Below, one piece after another: positions 44,702 through 53,757 of a DNA stretch of 64,000 nucleotides (positions within the stretch are counted from its first letter, which is position 1; each line of letters starts with the position of its first letter). The DNA comes from Streptococcus sp. 'caviae' (GTDB lineage Bacteria; Bacillota; Bacilli; Lactobacillales; Streptococcaceae): contig NZ_MOWR01000005.1 of assembly GCF_001937065.1 (NCBI RefSeq), forward strand, positions 106,627 to 170,626, written 5' to 3'. Below the pieces are notes generated by a model. That model saw nothing but the letters and a program-made list of their open reading frames with translations, had not been told where the DNA came from and searched no databases. The translations under genes and the position numbers were made by a program.

Positions 44702-45808
44702 GTGGAAGCATTATTTTGTATCGGCTGCGGAGCCCAAATTCAAACAGAAGAAAAAAATCGTGCTGGCTACACGCCGCAATCAGCCTTGGAAAAGGGTCTG
44801 GAAACGGGAGAGGTCTATTGTCAGCGCTGTTTTAGGCTGCGTCATTATAATGAAATCACCGATGTTCATATTTCGGATGATGCGTTTGTGAAACTCTTGC
44901 ACGAAGTGGGCGACAGCAGCGCTCTGGTTGTCAATGTCGTTGATATTTTTGATTTTAATGGTTCTGTCATTCCCGGTCTGCCGCGCTTTGTCTCTGGCAA
45001 TGATGTTCTTTTGGTCGGCAATAAGGCTGACATTTTGCCTAAATCCGTCAAGGCCAGCAAGGTAAAACAATGGCTTAGAGAGAGGGCTCATGAAGAAGGA
45101 TTTCGCCCGGTTGATGTTCTTTTGACCAGCGCTCAAAATCACTATGCCATTAAAGAGCTGATTGCAGCTATTGAAAAACTGCGCAAGGGCCGCGATGTTT
45201 ATGTGGTTGGCGTTACCAATGTCGGCAAATCTACGCTGATTAACGCCATCATCAGGGAAGTTACTGGTGACAAGGATGTGATTACCACCTCACGTTTTCC
45301 GGGAACGACGCTGGATAAGATCGAAATTCCGCTGGATGACGGCAGCTATATTTTTGATACTCCCGGCATTATTCACCGCCATCAGATGGCACATTATTTG
45401 TCAGCTAAGGCCCTCAAGTATATCAGCCCTAAAAAGGAAATCAAGCCTAAGACCTATCAGCTTAATCCCGAACAAACCCTCTTTTTAGGCGGTCTGGGAC
45501 GGTTTGATTTTCTTCAGGGAAATAAGCAGGGCTTTACCGCTTATTTTGACAATAATCTTAAACTTCACCGAACAAAACTGGCTGGGGCAGATGCTTTTTA
45601 TAAAAAGCATGCAGGAGAACTTCTGACGCCGCCGGACAAGGAAGAATTGGCAGATTTTCCGCAGCTGGTGAGACACGAATTTGCTGTGGATGGAAAAACG
45701 GATATTGTTTTTTCTGGCTTAGGCTGGATTCGACTGGCAGGACAGGCAAAAATTGCCGCTTGGGCACCGCAGGGAGTTGCTGTAGTGACCAGAAAGGCAT
45801 TGATATAA
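44702..45808 (+). CDS. yqeH: Ribosome biogenesis GTPase YqeH
   Basis: A 368-residue circularly permuted GTPase. An N-terminal zinc finger (CIGCG ... CQRCF) is followed by the permuted G motifs: NKAD (G4), then GVTNVGKSTLINAI (G1), FPGTTL (G2) and DTPGI (G3). It is needed for 30S subunit maturation. It starts at GTG immediately after the yqeG stop, implying coupling. Confidence 0.93.
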   Translation: MEALFCIGCGAQIQTEEKNRAGYTPQSALEKGLETGEVYCQRCFRLRHYNEITDVHISDDAFVKLLHEVGDSSALVVNVVDIFDFNGSVIPGLPRFVSGNDVLLVGNKADILPKSVKASKVKQWLRERAHEEGFRPVDVLLTSAQNHYAIKELIAAIEKLRKGRDVYVVGVTNVGKSTLINAIIREVTGDKDVITTSRFPGTTLDKIEIPLDDGSYIFDTPGIIHRHQMAHYLSAKALKYISPKKEIKPKTYQLNPEQTLFLGGLGRFDFLQGNKQGFTAYFDNNLKLHRTKLAGADAFYKKHAGELLTPPDKEELADFPQLVRHEFAVDGKTDIVFSGLGWIRLAGQAKIAAWAPQGVAVVTRKALI

Positions 45809-45825
45809 AATGATAAAGGAAGCTT

Positions 45826-46137
45826 ATGGCATTAACAAGTAAACAAAGAGCCTTTTTAAAGAGTCAAGCGCATTCGCTAAAACCGATCGTTCACATCGGC
45901 AAGAACGGTTTAAATGATCAAATCAAAACAAGTATCCGAAACGCTCTGGATGCGCGTGAATTAATTAAAGTAACACTGTTGCAGAATACGGATGAGAATA
46001 TCCATGAGGTTGCAGAGATTTTGGAAGAGGAGATTGGCCTGGAGACAGTCCTGAAAATTGGCCGTATTTTGATCCTGTATAAGGAATCGAGCCGCAAGGA
46101 CAATCGGAAGATTTCAGCTAAAGTTAAAACAATCTAA
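45826..46137 (+). CDS. yhbY: YhbY/CRS1-CRM RNA-binding protein
   Basis: A 103-residue single CRM domain protein. The conserved SLKPIVHIGKNGLND and GRILILYKES segments are present. It associates with pre-ribosomal large-subunit RNA in bacteria. AAAGGAAG precedes the ATG. Confidence 0.93.
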   Translation: MALTSKQRAFLKSQAHSLKPIVHIGKNGLNDQIKTSIRNALDARELIKVTLLQNTDENIHEVAEILEEEIGLETVLKIGRILILYKESSRKDNRKISAKVKTI

Positions 46138-46164
46138 AGAGTTAATTTTGATAGTGGAGGCAAG

Positions 46165-46797
46165 ATGGCTTTAGAACTGTTGACACCTTTTACCAAGGTG
46201 GAATTGGAAGAAGAAAAAAAAGATAGTAACCGAAAACAAATTGGTATTTTGGGAGGAAATTTTAATCCTGTCCATAATGCTCATTTGGTTGTTGCTGATC
46301 AGGTAAGACAGCAGCTGGGACTTGACCAGGTGCTGCTGATGCCTGAATTTATACCGCCTCATGTTGATAAGAAAGAAACGATTGATGAGCAGCACCGTCT
46401 AAAGATGCTGCAGCTGGCGATTGAAGGCATTGAAGGTCTGGATATTGAGACTATAGAGCTTGAACGAAAAGGAGTCAGCTATACCTACGACACTATGAAA
46501 TTGCTGACAGAAAAAAATCCGGATGTGGATTATTATTTCATTATCGGAGCTGATATGGTGGATTATCTGCCCAAATGGCATAAGATTGATGAATTAATGC
46601 AGCTAGTGCAGTTTGTCGGTGTTCAGCGGCCTAAGTACAAGGCTGGAACATCTTATCCGGTGATTTGGGTGGACGTGCCCTTGATGGATATTTCATCCAG
46701 TATGCTCAGAGAATTTATCCGGAAAAATCGGAAGCCTAATTTTTTGCTGCCTAAACCGGTTCTGGATTATATTGAGAAAGAGGGGCTTTATCAATGA
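46165..46797 (+). CDS. nadD: Nicotinate-nucleotide adenylyltransferase
   Basis: The product has 210 residues. [15 protein letters not shown] contains the nucleotidyltransferase HxxH-type motif, and [13 protein letters not shown] is the C-terminal ATP-binding ISSTxxR-like motif. It makes deamido-NAD from nicotinate mononucleotide. An N-terminal extension of about 25 charged residues before the core is normal in streptococci. It overlaps yqeK by ATGA. NAD supply may link with the pncA-like gene at 37112. Confidence 0.95.
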   Translation: MALELLTPFTKVELEEEKKDSNRKQIGILGGNFNPVHNAHLVVADQVRQQLGLDQVLLMPEFIPPHVDKKETIDEQHRLKMLQLAIEGIEGLDIETIELERKGVSYTYDTMKLLTEKNPDVDYYFIIGADMVDYLPKWHKIDELMQLVQFVGVQRPKYKAGTSYPVIWVDVPLMDISSSMLREFIRKNRKPNFLLPKPVLDYIEKEGLYQ

Positions 46798-47387
46798 CCT
46801 ATGAAACCTATGTTGGCATGACCCGTGAAAACCTGCTGGAAAAGCTCAAAGCGCAGGTCTCTAAAAAACGCCTGAAGCATATGCTGGGGGTGGAAAAAGC
46901 AAGTATCTACTTGGCTGAGATTAATGGCTATGATCCTGAAAAAGCAGGGTTTGCAGGGCTTTTGCACGATTACGCCAAGGAGCTTTCAGACGAAGATTTC
47001 CTAGCGTTGATGGATAAATACCATTTAAACCCTGAACTCAAAAATTGGGGGAACGAAGTCTGGCATGGCCTCGTGGGCATTTACAAAATTCAAGAAGATT
47101 TAGGTTTAAAGGATAAAGAGATTCTGCGGGCAATAGAAATCCATACAGTTGGCAGTTCTGAGATGACCATGCTGGATAAAATCGTCTATGTTGCAGACTA
47201 TATTGAATGCAATCGCGATTTCCCGGGAGTCAATAAAGCGCGTGAGATAGCGGAGCAATCGCTGGACAAGGCAGTGGCCTTTGAAACCGTTCATACGGTT
47301 GAGCATCTGGCGCATCAGGCCGTGCCGATTTACCCGCAAACAATTGAGACCTACAATGCTTATGTGGGCTATTTAAGAGAGGATTAA
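46794..47387 (+). CDS. yqeK: YqeK family HD-domain phosphohydrolase
   Basis: The product has 197 residues. The HD motif is in [11 protein letters not shown], with further His/Asp ligands in [14 protein letters not shown] and [10 protein letters not shown]. YqeK enzymes are symmetric Ap4A hydrolases. It is coupled to nadD by a 4-nt overlap, and its stop abuts the rsfS ATG. Confidence 0.93.
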   Translation: MTYETYVGMTRENLLEKLKAQVSKKRLKHMLGVEKASIYLAEINGYDPEKAGFAGLLHDYAKELSDEDFLALMDKYHLNPELKNWGNEVWHGLVGIYKIQEDLGLKDKEILRAIEIHTVGSSEMTMLDKIVYVADYIECNRDFPGVNKAREIAEQSLDKAVAFETVHTVEHLAHQAVPIYPQTIETYNAYVGYLRED

Positions 47388-47753
47388 ATGAAGGAAAAAG
47401 ACTTACTGAAATTAATTGTTAAAGCCGCAGATGAAAAGCGGGCGGAAGATATTGTTGTCATGGATTTGCAGGGGCTGACCACTCTGACGGATTACTTTGT
47501 TATTATGCATGCAGCCAACAGCCGTCAGCTGGAGGCTATTGCCGATAATATTCGTGAAAAGGTAATTGAAGCTGGAGGCAATGCCAGCCACATTGAAGGC
47601 GATTCTAAGGGCGGCTGGGTGCTGCTTGACCTCAATGATGTCGTTGTGCATATCTTTTCAGAAGAAGAACGGTATCACTACAATCTCGAAAAACTCTGGC
47701 ATGAAGCACCGATATTAGATATTAAGGACTTTTTGCCGCAAAATGACGAATAA
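47388..47753 (+). CDS. rsfS: Ribosome silencing factor RsfS
   Basis: The product has 121 residues (DUF143). The conserved [21 protein letters not shown] and [15 protein letters not shown] segments identify RsfS, which binds L14 and blocks subunit joining in stationary phase. It starts at the base after the yqeK stop, so it is cotranslated. Confidence 0.95.
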   Translation: MKEKDLLKLIVKAADEKRAEDIVVMDLQGLTTLTDYFVIMHAANSRQLEAIADNIREKVIEAGGNASHIEGDSKGGWVLLDLNDVVVHIFSEEERYHYNLEKLWHEAPILDIKDFLPQNDE

Positions 47754-47754
47754 A

Positions 47755-47782
47755 AAACAGCAGTCTTTTGGCTGCTGTTTTG
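47755..47782 (+). terminator. Hairpin after rsfS
   Basis: AAACAGCAG/CTGCTGTTT with a short T-run; it may attenuate transcription into the methyltransferase gene. Confidence 0.65.
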
Positions 47783-47833
47783 ATAAAAGAGAAAGGACAA
47801 AAGGTAAGCAAAGCGAGCCTTACCCGAAAAAAG

Positions 47834-48574
47834 ATGAAAAACTACCAAAAATTCGCTGCCGTCTATGACAGCATCATGGACGACTCGCTCTATAATCTTT
47901 GGACCGACTTTTCGCTCCGCCATTTTCCAAAAGATGCGAAAAAGGCCAAGCTCTTGGAGCTGGCCTGCGGAACAGGGATTCAGTCTGTTTTCTTCAAAAA
48001 GGCAGGTTTTGATGTGACGGGGCTGGATCTGAGTGCGGATATGCTGGAATTGGCAGGCAAACGAGCTGAGGCAGCGCACTTGGATATTCCCTTTGTGCAG
48101 GGTAATATGCTGGATTTGTCCCATGTGGGTCAGTTTGATTTGGTGACTTGTTATTCGGATTCTCTTTGTTATATGGAAGATGAGGCAGCTGTAGGCGATG
48201 TTTTCGAGCAGGTTTACGCTCATCTCAATGATGGTGGTACTTTTATTTTTGATGTTCACTCGACCTATCAGACAGACGAGATTTTTCCGGATTATTCCTA
48301 CCATGAAAATGCGGAAGATTTTGCTATGGTTTGGGATACCTATGCCGACCAAGCGCCGCATTCTGTTGTCCATGAATTGACCTTTTTCATTCAGGACGAA
48401 GATGGGCGTTTCACGCGCTATGACGAGGTTCACGAAGAGCGCACCTATGAGCTGCTGACCTACGATATCTTGCTGGAGCAGGCAGGCTTCCAAAATGTGA
48501 AGGTTTATGCGGACTTTGAAGACAAGGAACCAACAGCAACAAGCAAGCGCTGGTTTTTTGTGTGTGAGAAGTAG
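47834..48574 (+). CDS. Class I SAM-dependent methyltransferase
   Basis: The product has 246 residues. Motif I is LLELACGTGIQS, followed by GLDLSADMLELA and FDLVTCYSDSLCYM. The target is unknown; the family is regularly found after rsfS in lactobacillales. ATG at 47834 fits the conserved N-terminus (NYQKFAAVYDSIMDD), but only a weak purine-rich site precedes it. A GGTAAG/CTTACC hairpin lies just upstream of the start and could affect initiation. Confidence 0.88.
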   Translation: MKNYQKFAAVYDSIMDDSLYNLWTDFSLRHFPKDAKKAKLLELACGTGIQSVFFKKAGFDVTGLDLSADMLELAGKRAEAAHLDIPFVQGNMLDLSHVGQFDLVTCYSDSLCYMEDEAAVGDVFEQVYAHLNDGGTFIFDVHSTYQTDEIFPDYSYHENAEDFAMVWDTYADQAPHSVVHELTFFIQDEDGRFTRYDEVHEERTYELLTYDILLEQAGFQNVKVYADFEDKEPTATSKRWFFVCEK

Positions 48575-48597
48575 GAAAGCCCTTAAATACGACTTTA

Positions 48598-48623
48598 GAC
48601 CCACTCAAGAGAGTGGGCTTTTT
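48598..48623 (+). terminator. Terminator after the methyltransferase
   Basis: CCCACTC/GAGTGGG with loop AAGA and CTTTTTG; a TATAAT for the next gene follows at about 48626. Confidence 0.88.
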
Positions 48624-48661
48624 GCTATAATATAGATAATTTCCGTTTTTTGAGGTTGAAT

Positions 48662-49345
48662 ATGACACATTTACTGATTATTGTGGGACTTGGCTTTGCC
48701 GGTATTGATCCTGTAGGTATCTTACTGTTGCTTGGCGGCCTGGCTAAAGGATTTGATAAGAAGAAAGCACTCATTTATGCGCTAGGTGTTTTTCTGGGAA
48801 CCAGTCTTCTAGGAACGGTTTTATCTGCTATTTTTGGCAATAGATTGAGCTATGTCATAGAGAACCTATTATCCAGTCTCTTTAAGCTGCCTGATAGTCT
48901 GTGGGTTGTCATTTACATTTTTATCATCTCTTTCCTTGTCATTTTAGGGCTAAAGAGACTGCGAGCTATCGAAAAGACTGCGCCAGATAAGGCAGCAAAG
49001 GGAGGTAAAAAGGGGCTTTGGGGAATGATTGGTTTTATGATTGTGACTGCTCTTATTGATCCAACTTTCATTGCTGTTTTAGCCCTTTCAGGACGACAGC
49101 ATTTAATATTAGCTTTTATGAGCAATCTTATCTGGGTTCTTTTAAGCCAGCTGCCTCTTTTTTTACTGACGCTCACCATTTTGACTAACAAGCATCTAGC
49201 ATTTACAAAATGGTTTAATAAGCTTGTAGCAAAACATCGACAGCCTGTTAGAAATATGGTAACGGGCCTGGTTTTTCTAGCGACTTTTGTTTTGTGTTCA
49301 GATTTGATCACTTATTTGATAACGGGGACTTGGCTCATTAACTAA
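48662..49345 (+). CDS. GAP-family multispan membrane protein
   Basis: The product has 227 residues with six hydrophobic helices in a LysE-like layout and a charged loop near 105-120. The start GLGFAGIDPVGILLLLGGL resembles GAP (Sap, sulfolipid-1-addressing) family proteins, a relative of LysE exporters; the substrate is unknown. ATG 48662 is preceded by GAGG at 6 nt. It has its own TATAAT and marks the left edge of the accessory region ending at tmcAL. Confidence 0.7.
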   Translation: MTHLLIIVGLGFAGIDPVGILLLLGGLAKGFDKKKALIYALGVFLGTSLLGTVLSAIFGNRLSYVIENLLSSLFKLPDSLWVVIYIFIISFLVILGLKRLRAIEKTAPDKAAKGGKKGLWGMIGFMIVTALIDPTFIAVLALSGRQHLILAFMSNLIWVLLSQLPLFLLTLTILTNKHLAFTKWFNKLVAKHRQPVRNMVTGLVFLATFVLCSDLITYLITGTWLIN

Positions 49346-49377
49346 AGAAACAGTATAAGGTAATAGTGGCAAAAGTT

Positions 49378-49394
49378 GGCTATTTGATAGCCTT
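49378..49394. repeat. 17-nt hairpin repeat, copy 1
   Basis: GGCTATTTGATAGCCTT (stem GGCTAT/ATAGCC). An identical copy lies at 49650-49666; together they flank the multibranched element. Confidence 0.75.
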
Positions 49395-49412
49395 AGCTTG
49401 AAGAAAAAGTTT

Positions 49413-49555
49413 GATACTTCCTTAGGTGATGTCGGACGGCAGCGACTTCCCAGGGAATTCCATGCCTAAACTTTGAGCCACGGTTTCAAAGTTTCCGAGT
49501 GTCAGAATTGGCTTAAATTCACCATTTCTGACACTTTCATCACGGCGGAAGTATC
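49413..49555. other. Multibranched inverted-repeat element
   Basis: An outer helix is formed by GATACTTCC (49413-49421) plus GTGATG (49426-49431), with CATCAC (49538-49543) plus GGAAGTATC (49547-49555). Inside are three arms: GGCA/TGCC with an inner TTCC/GGAA (49438-49466), a perfect 9-bp AAACTTTGA/TCAAAGTTT (49468-49494) and a perfect 10-bp AGTGTCAGAA/TTCTGACACT (49498-49535). The whole folds as a four-way junction. No coding frame is supported. It could be a structured RNA or a small non-autonomous repeat. Confidence 0.65.
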
Positions 49556-49640
49556 CTTTAAACTCGTTTGCGTTCGTGAAATTTATATGGTAGTCTGCAG
49601 ACTTCTTTGCTGATCAAGGTAGACAAATGGAGATTTGTCT
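49556..49640. repeat. Further palindromes in the gap before the Fic remnant
   Basis: AGTCTGCAGACT near 49594 is a 12-bp perfect palindrome, and TAGACAAAT/ATTTGTCTA (about 49620-49641) is a 9-bp hairpin with loop GGAG. No gene is seen in 49346-49740. Confidence 0.6.
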
Positions 49641-49649
49641 ACAGTCTGT

Positions 49650-49666
49650 GGCTATTTGATAGCCTT
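49650..49666. repeat. 17-nt hairpin repeat, copy 2
   Basis: Identical to 49378-49394; here followed by TTATT, so it could act as a weak terminator. Confidence 0.7.
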
Positions 49667-49766
49667 TTATTGTTCCGTAAACCGTAAAACGTTGTTCCGC
49701 TAAAACATCTATTGTTCCGGACTATGGTATAATAAAGTAATAGAAAAGGATGGAAGTGAGGGCTAT

Positions 49767-50162
49767 TGAAAGGTTCCCGTTCGTATCGTGGGAGCCACTA
49801 ACGAGCCTGCTCAACTCTATATAATTCGCCTCTTGATGAAACAACTATTAAAAGATTATACCATTAGTCAAGAAAATATAGTGACCAAGATGGCTTGTTT
49901 CCATATCCAATTTAAAAGTATTCATTCGTTCATTGACGGGAATGGTCGAACAGGAAGGCTACTAGTTAACTTATAGCTGATGAAAGCAGGTTATCCCCCT
50001 ATTGATATCAAATTTACAGATAGATTAGCTCATTACCAAGCATTTGATGATTTTCATGCGAAAGGAAACCTATCGACAATGGAACATCTATTCGCGCGCT
50101 ATCTGAATGAGAGATTGGATACTTATTTGGCAATACTATCCTATACAGAAAATGAGACCTAG
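49767..50162 (+). pseudogene. Fic-domain protein, broken and truncated
   Basis: The remnant encodes VPVRIVGATNEPA, then the Fic active-site motif HSFIDGNGRTGR (normally HPFxDGNGRTGR), then LVNL followed by an in-frame TAG at 49975-49977 where GAG or GAA would be expected, and continues MKAGYPPIDIKFTDR to 50162. The N-terminal half is missing. Intact Fic proteins transfer AMP to target proteins. An extended -10 (TGGTATAAT, near 49724) and an ATG near 49752 in another frame precede it. Without read-through of the stop no complete enzyme is made. Confidence 0.85.
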
Positions 50163-50191
50163 CAAAATGGTTGCGTCTTATAAAACAACTG

Positions 50192-50218
50192 AAAAGCCCT
50201 AAAACAAGGGCTTTTTGT
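50192..50218 (+). terminator. Terminator after the Fic remnant
   Basis: AAGCCCT/AGGGCTT with a T-run. An extended -10 promoter (TGG-TATAAT, to 50226) follows and may drive the KAP gene. Confidence 0.8.
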
Positions 50219-50386
50219 GGTATAATGATACTATGTTAATGTAAGAAAAGTAAGAGTGAATTTTATGTTTAGAGATTATAATGGGTTGACTTGGTTAAAT
50301 TATTAATTTTGAAAAAAACTATATAAAAAGATAAGAGAAATTTTTTGACTTATGATCAATTTTATATGCAAAACAGGAGTAGAAAT

Positions 50387-52552
50387 ATGGATTATAGTAC
50401 AGATAGACCGATTCATACAGCAGAAGATGATTTATTAGGTAGAGCTTCCTTTTCAAAACAATTAGGAAAAGCAATTTATGAGTATAATGGAAAGGATGGT
50501 TTAGTAATAGGATTATTTGGGAAATGGGGAACTGGAAAGACTTCTGTTATTAATATGGCAGAAAATGAGATTATTCATCTTTCTGAAAAAGATGAGAATA
50601 AGCCATTGATCATGAGATTTGCTCCGTGGAATTATTCTGATAAGGATAATCTTATCAGTTTATTTTTTCAGAGTTTAAAAAATAAAATAGATATTCAAGA
50701 TAATGAGGAAGTTAAAAAGAAGATAGGAAAAGCATTAAACGATTATTCAAATGCCTTTGATGTGCTGTCAACTATTCCGGTACTCAGTACGGGCGCGATA
50801 GTGGCAAAGATGTTTGCGAAAAGGTTAGGAAATAAATGGATACAAGATACCGATTTAGATAAAACGAAAGAAATTCTTGAAAAAGTATTGATTGATGTTA
50901 ATAAGAAAATTATTATAGTAATTGATGATATAGATCGACTAACTAATTCACAAATTAGAGATATTTTTCAATTAGTAAAACAAGTAGCTGATTTTCCTAA
51001 TGTAATATATGTATTAGCTATGGATAGAGATGTAGTTCGTAGTGCTTTAACAGAAGTACACAATATAGATGGGAGTGAATATTTAGAGAAAATTATTCAA
51101 GTGCCGTTTGAGTTGCCGGAATTAAGAAAATCAAAATTGCATGATATATTTTTCGCTAAACTTGGTCAGGTTATTAATAATCTTCCTAATAAAGTAGAGT
51201 GGGATGAAAGTTATTGGAGCAGTGTCTTCAGAAATTGTATAGAACCATTTATTCATACTTTAAGAGATGTGAATAGGGTAGTGAATACATTTCAGTTTAG
51301 ATATAGTTTGGTATATCAGGAAACTTCTTTTGAAGACATGATAGCAATTACGACCCTTGAGGTATTAGAGCCAGAATTATATAAGTGGATTGCTAGCAAT
51401 AAAGAGTCTGTTTGTGGAGGATTTATGCCTGAATTTTTGTCAAATAATAGTAATTCGGATTATCGGAAATTATATTATAACGAGTTTGAAAGGCTGAAAA
51501 TAAATCCTGATTTAGCCTTGAGTTGCGTTTCAACTATATTTCCCGTATTTGCAAATGTTATTAATGAACATCAGTATGGATATCGGCCTATATCAGATGT
51601 CAGAAGTAGGATGTGCGTTGCAGATAAGGGAAGATTTGAATTGTATTTTATGTTTGATTTAGATGATATAAAAGTTTCTAGAAACATAATTAATAATTGT
51701 ATATATGAATTTGATGAAACTACTTTAAGAATAACTATTACAGGCATTAATAAACAAGGAAATATTACTTACTTCATAGAAGAGTTAAAATCATTAGTTG
51801 ATAAAATTCCATATACTCGATTGGATTTATTGGCTTCAGTCATGCTTAATTTACAAGGTGAATTCAAAGGTGAAGAACAAAAGTACCTCTTTTCAATATC
51901 GGCAAAGGATAAGGCTGAATATCTTGTATATGATATTATGAATAGGCTTGAAACGGAGAAAGAAAGATATGGACTCATCCGCTCGGCAGTAGAAAATATG
52001 GATAAATCTACTTGTGGTGTGATGGCTCGAATCATCAACAGGACAGAGCTTGCATACGGAAGATTAGTTGGAGATTCAGAAAAAGAAGAGGATCAAATAA
52101 TTAGTTTATCTAATCTAGAAGAACTTGAGAAAATTTATGTAGTTAGAATCAGTTCTATTGCAGATTCTGAGTCACTTTTGGATATAGATGAAATGAATAT
52201 TGTTTTCTATTTGTGGCAGTGTTTGGATAAAGATGGAGCTAAGTTTTATTTGGAAAAATTGTTTAAAAATACAGTGAATAAACTTAGATTTATTTGTGGG
52301 CTGGCAGGTAGATGGAATGGTACTAATGGTAATGGTTGGAGCTTCTTTGTAAAAAGCTATTCTGAATATATTTCACAAGATGAAATATATAATACAATTC
52401 AGAGTTTTGATAAGAACAAATTAGATGAATTTACTGAAATTGAACAGATTAAATTGGCTTCGTTCGTGTTGAATCATCATAAGGGTGGTATGGAGCGTAC
52501 TAATGAGCAAGAGGCGATGGAACTTGTAAATAAGTGGAAAACTGAAAAGTAA
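50387..52552 (+). CDS. KAP family P-loop NTPase
   Basis: The product has 721 residues. The KAP start DRPIHTAEDDLLGR is followed by Walker A GLFGKWGTGKTS (residues 42-53), FAPWNYSDKDNL, a weakly hydrophobic stretch at about 125-145 and Walker B IIIVIDDIDRL (175-185). The C-terminal 450 residues have no motif I know. KAP NTPases are membrane-associated STAND-like ATPases, some of which (e.g. PifA) exclude phages. ATG 50387 follows AGGAG; the frame extends upstream without a site. Visibly AT-rich codon use compared with its neighbours, and its position between a broken Fic gene and tmcAL, indicate horizontal acquisition. A phage-defence role is inferred. Confidence 0.85.
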   Translation: MDYSTDRPIHTAEDDLLGRASFSKQLGKAIYEYNGKDGLVIGLFGKWGTGKTSVINMAENEIIHLSEKDENKPLIMRFAPWNYSDKDNLISLFFQSLKNKIDIQDNEEVKKKIGKALNDYSNAFDVLSTIPVLSTGAIVAKMFAKRLGNKWIQDTDLDKTKEILEKVLIDVNKKIIIVIDDIDRLTNSQIRDIFQLVKQVADFPNVIYVLAMDRDVVRSALTEVHNIDGSEYLEKIIQVPFELPELRKSKLHDIFFAKLGQVINNLPNKVEWDESYWSSVFRNCIEPFIHTLRDVNRVVNTFQFRYSLVYQETSFEDMIAITTLEVLEPELYKWIASNKESVCGGFMPEFLSNNSNSDYRKLYYNEFERLKINPDLALSCVSTIFPVFANVINEHQYGYRPISDVRSRMCVADKGRFELYFMFDLDDIKVSRNIINNCIYEFDETTLRITITGINKQGNITYFIEELKSLVDKIPYTRLDLLASVMLNLQGEFKGEEQKYLFSISAKDKAEYLVYDIMNRLETEKERYGLIRSAVENMDKSTCGVMARIINRTELAYGRLVGDSEKEEDQIISLSNLEELEKIYVVRISSIADSESLLDIDEMNIVFYLWQCLDKDGAKFYLEKLFKNTVNKLRFICGLAGRWNGTNGNGWSFFVKSYSEYISQDEIYNTIQSFDKNKLDEFTEIEQIKLASFVLNHHKGGMERTNEQEAMELVNKWKTEK

Positions 52553-52590
52553 TTACAACTCAAATAGAAAAAATTAAAATATGAAGAAGT

Positions 52591-52626
52591 TATCGCTCAT
52601 TTTATCGCTCAAAATAGTGAGCGATA
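52591..52626. repeat. Triple 9-mer TATCGCTCA with alternative hairpins
   Basis: TATCGCTCA occurs at 52591-52599 and 52603-52611, and inverted as TGAGCGATA at 52618-52626. The inverted copy can pair with either direct copy (10-11 bp). It lies between the KAP gene and tmcAL and may be a terminator or an operator. Confidence 0.7.
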
Positions 52627-52650
52627 AATAAAACCAGAAAGGACCCTTCC

Positions 52651-53748
52651 ATGATCATCACAGGCATCATCGCCGAATTCAATCCCTTTCATAATGGACA
52701 CAAGTATCTTTTGACTCAAACTGATGGTCTTAAAATCGTCGCTATGTCTGGCAATTTCGTCCAGCGCGGTGAACCTGCTATCATTGATAAGTGGACGCGG
52801 GCGCAGATGGCGCTGGCAAACGGTGCTGACCTTGTGGTTGAGCTCCCTTTTTTGGTGGCTGTTCAGTCAGCTGATTATTTTGCCTGCGGAGCAGTGGCCA
52901 TTTTAAGTCGGCTGGGCATTGACACTCTTGCTTTTGGAAGCGAGGAAAGCCTTGATTATCAGCGTTTATCAGCGATTTATGGCGAAAAAGCGGAGCAGAT
53001 GGCAGATTTCCTTTCGACGCTGCCTGAGGAGCTCAGCTATCCCCAGAAAACGCAACTCATGTGGGAGAAATTTGCAGGCGTTCAGTTCACAGGCGACACT
53101 CCCAATCATATTTTAGGATTGGCCTACGCAAAGGCCGGCGCTGAGAAGAATATAGGGCTCAAGCCTATCCTAAGGCAGGGAGCTGCCTACCATTCTGCTG
53201 AAAAAGAGGCGGTTTACGCTTCTGCAAGCAGTCTGCGTCAACACAGACAGGATAAGACTTTTGTGGCTAAGAGCATGCCCAATGCAGACCTATTTCAAGC
53301 AAGCCCGCAAGTGACTTGGGCAGACTATTTCCAGCTTCTGAAATACCAGATTGCAACTCAGCCAGACTTGACACAAATCTTTCAGGTCAATGAAGAATTA
53401 GCTGCCCGCATCCAAAAGGCCGTCCGGCAGGCAGCAACTATTGACCAATTAATAGAAGCGGTAGCCACCAAACGCTATACCAAGGCGCGCGTGCGCCGAG
53501 TGCTGACCTATATCCTAGTCAATGCGCGTGAGGCCGCGCTCCCGCAAGGTGTCCGCATTCTTGGCTTCACGGCTGCTGGCCGCAGGCATCTGGCTAAGAT
53601 CAAGAACAAAGTTCCCATCATCTCCCGAATTGGCCAAGCACCATGGGACGCATTGACCCAGCAAGCCGACCAAGTCTACCAACTAGGAAAGGCAGACATA
53701 GCGGAGCAAACTTGGGGACGGGTGCCGGTGAATATCAGAAAGAAGTAG
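52651..53748 (+). CDS. tmcAL: tRNA(Met) cytidine acetate ligase TmcAL
   Basis: The product has 365 residues. The nucleotidyltransferase start [17 protein letters not shown] carries the HxGH-type motif, followed by [21 protein letters not shown] and FGSEE. TmcAL adenylates acetate and forms N4-acetylcytidine at the wobble base of elongator tRNA-Met. GAAAGGA precedes the ATG. GC content is normal for the genome, so this is a core gene sitting between two AT-rich acquired genes. Confidence 0.92.
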   Translation: MIITGIIAEFNPFHNGHKYLLTQTDGLKIVAMSGNFVQRGEPAIIDKWTRAQMALANGADLVVELPFLVAVQSADYFACGAVAILSRLGIDTLAFGSEESLDYQRLSAIYGEKAEQMADFLSTLPEELSYPQKTQLMWEKFAGVQFTGDTPNHILGLAYAKAGAEKNIGLKPILRQGAAYHSAEKEAVYASASSLRQHRQDKTFVAKSMPNADLFQASPQVTWADYFQLLKYQIATQPDLTQIFQVNEELAARIQKAVRQAATIDQLIEAVATKRYTKARVRRVLTYILVNAREAALPQGVRILGFTAAGRRHLAKIKNKVPIISRIGQAPWDALTQQADQVYQLGKADIAEQTWGRVPVNIRKK

Positions 53749-53757
53749 AATTCTATA

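Noticed and set aside
49413..49555. Multibranched element considered as a tRNA
   Set aside because: Arm lengths and the absence of a T-arm consensus do not fit a tRNA.
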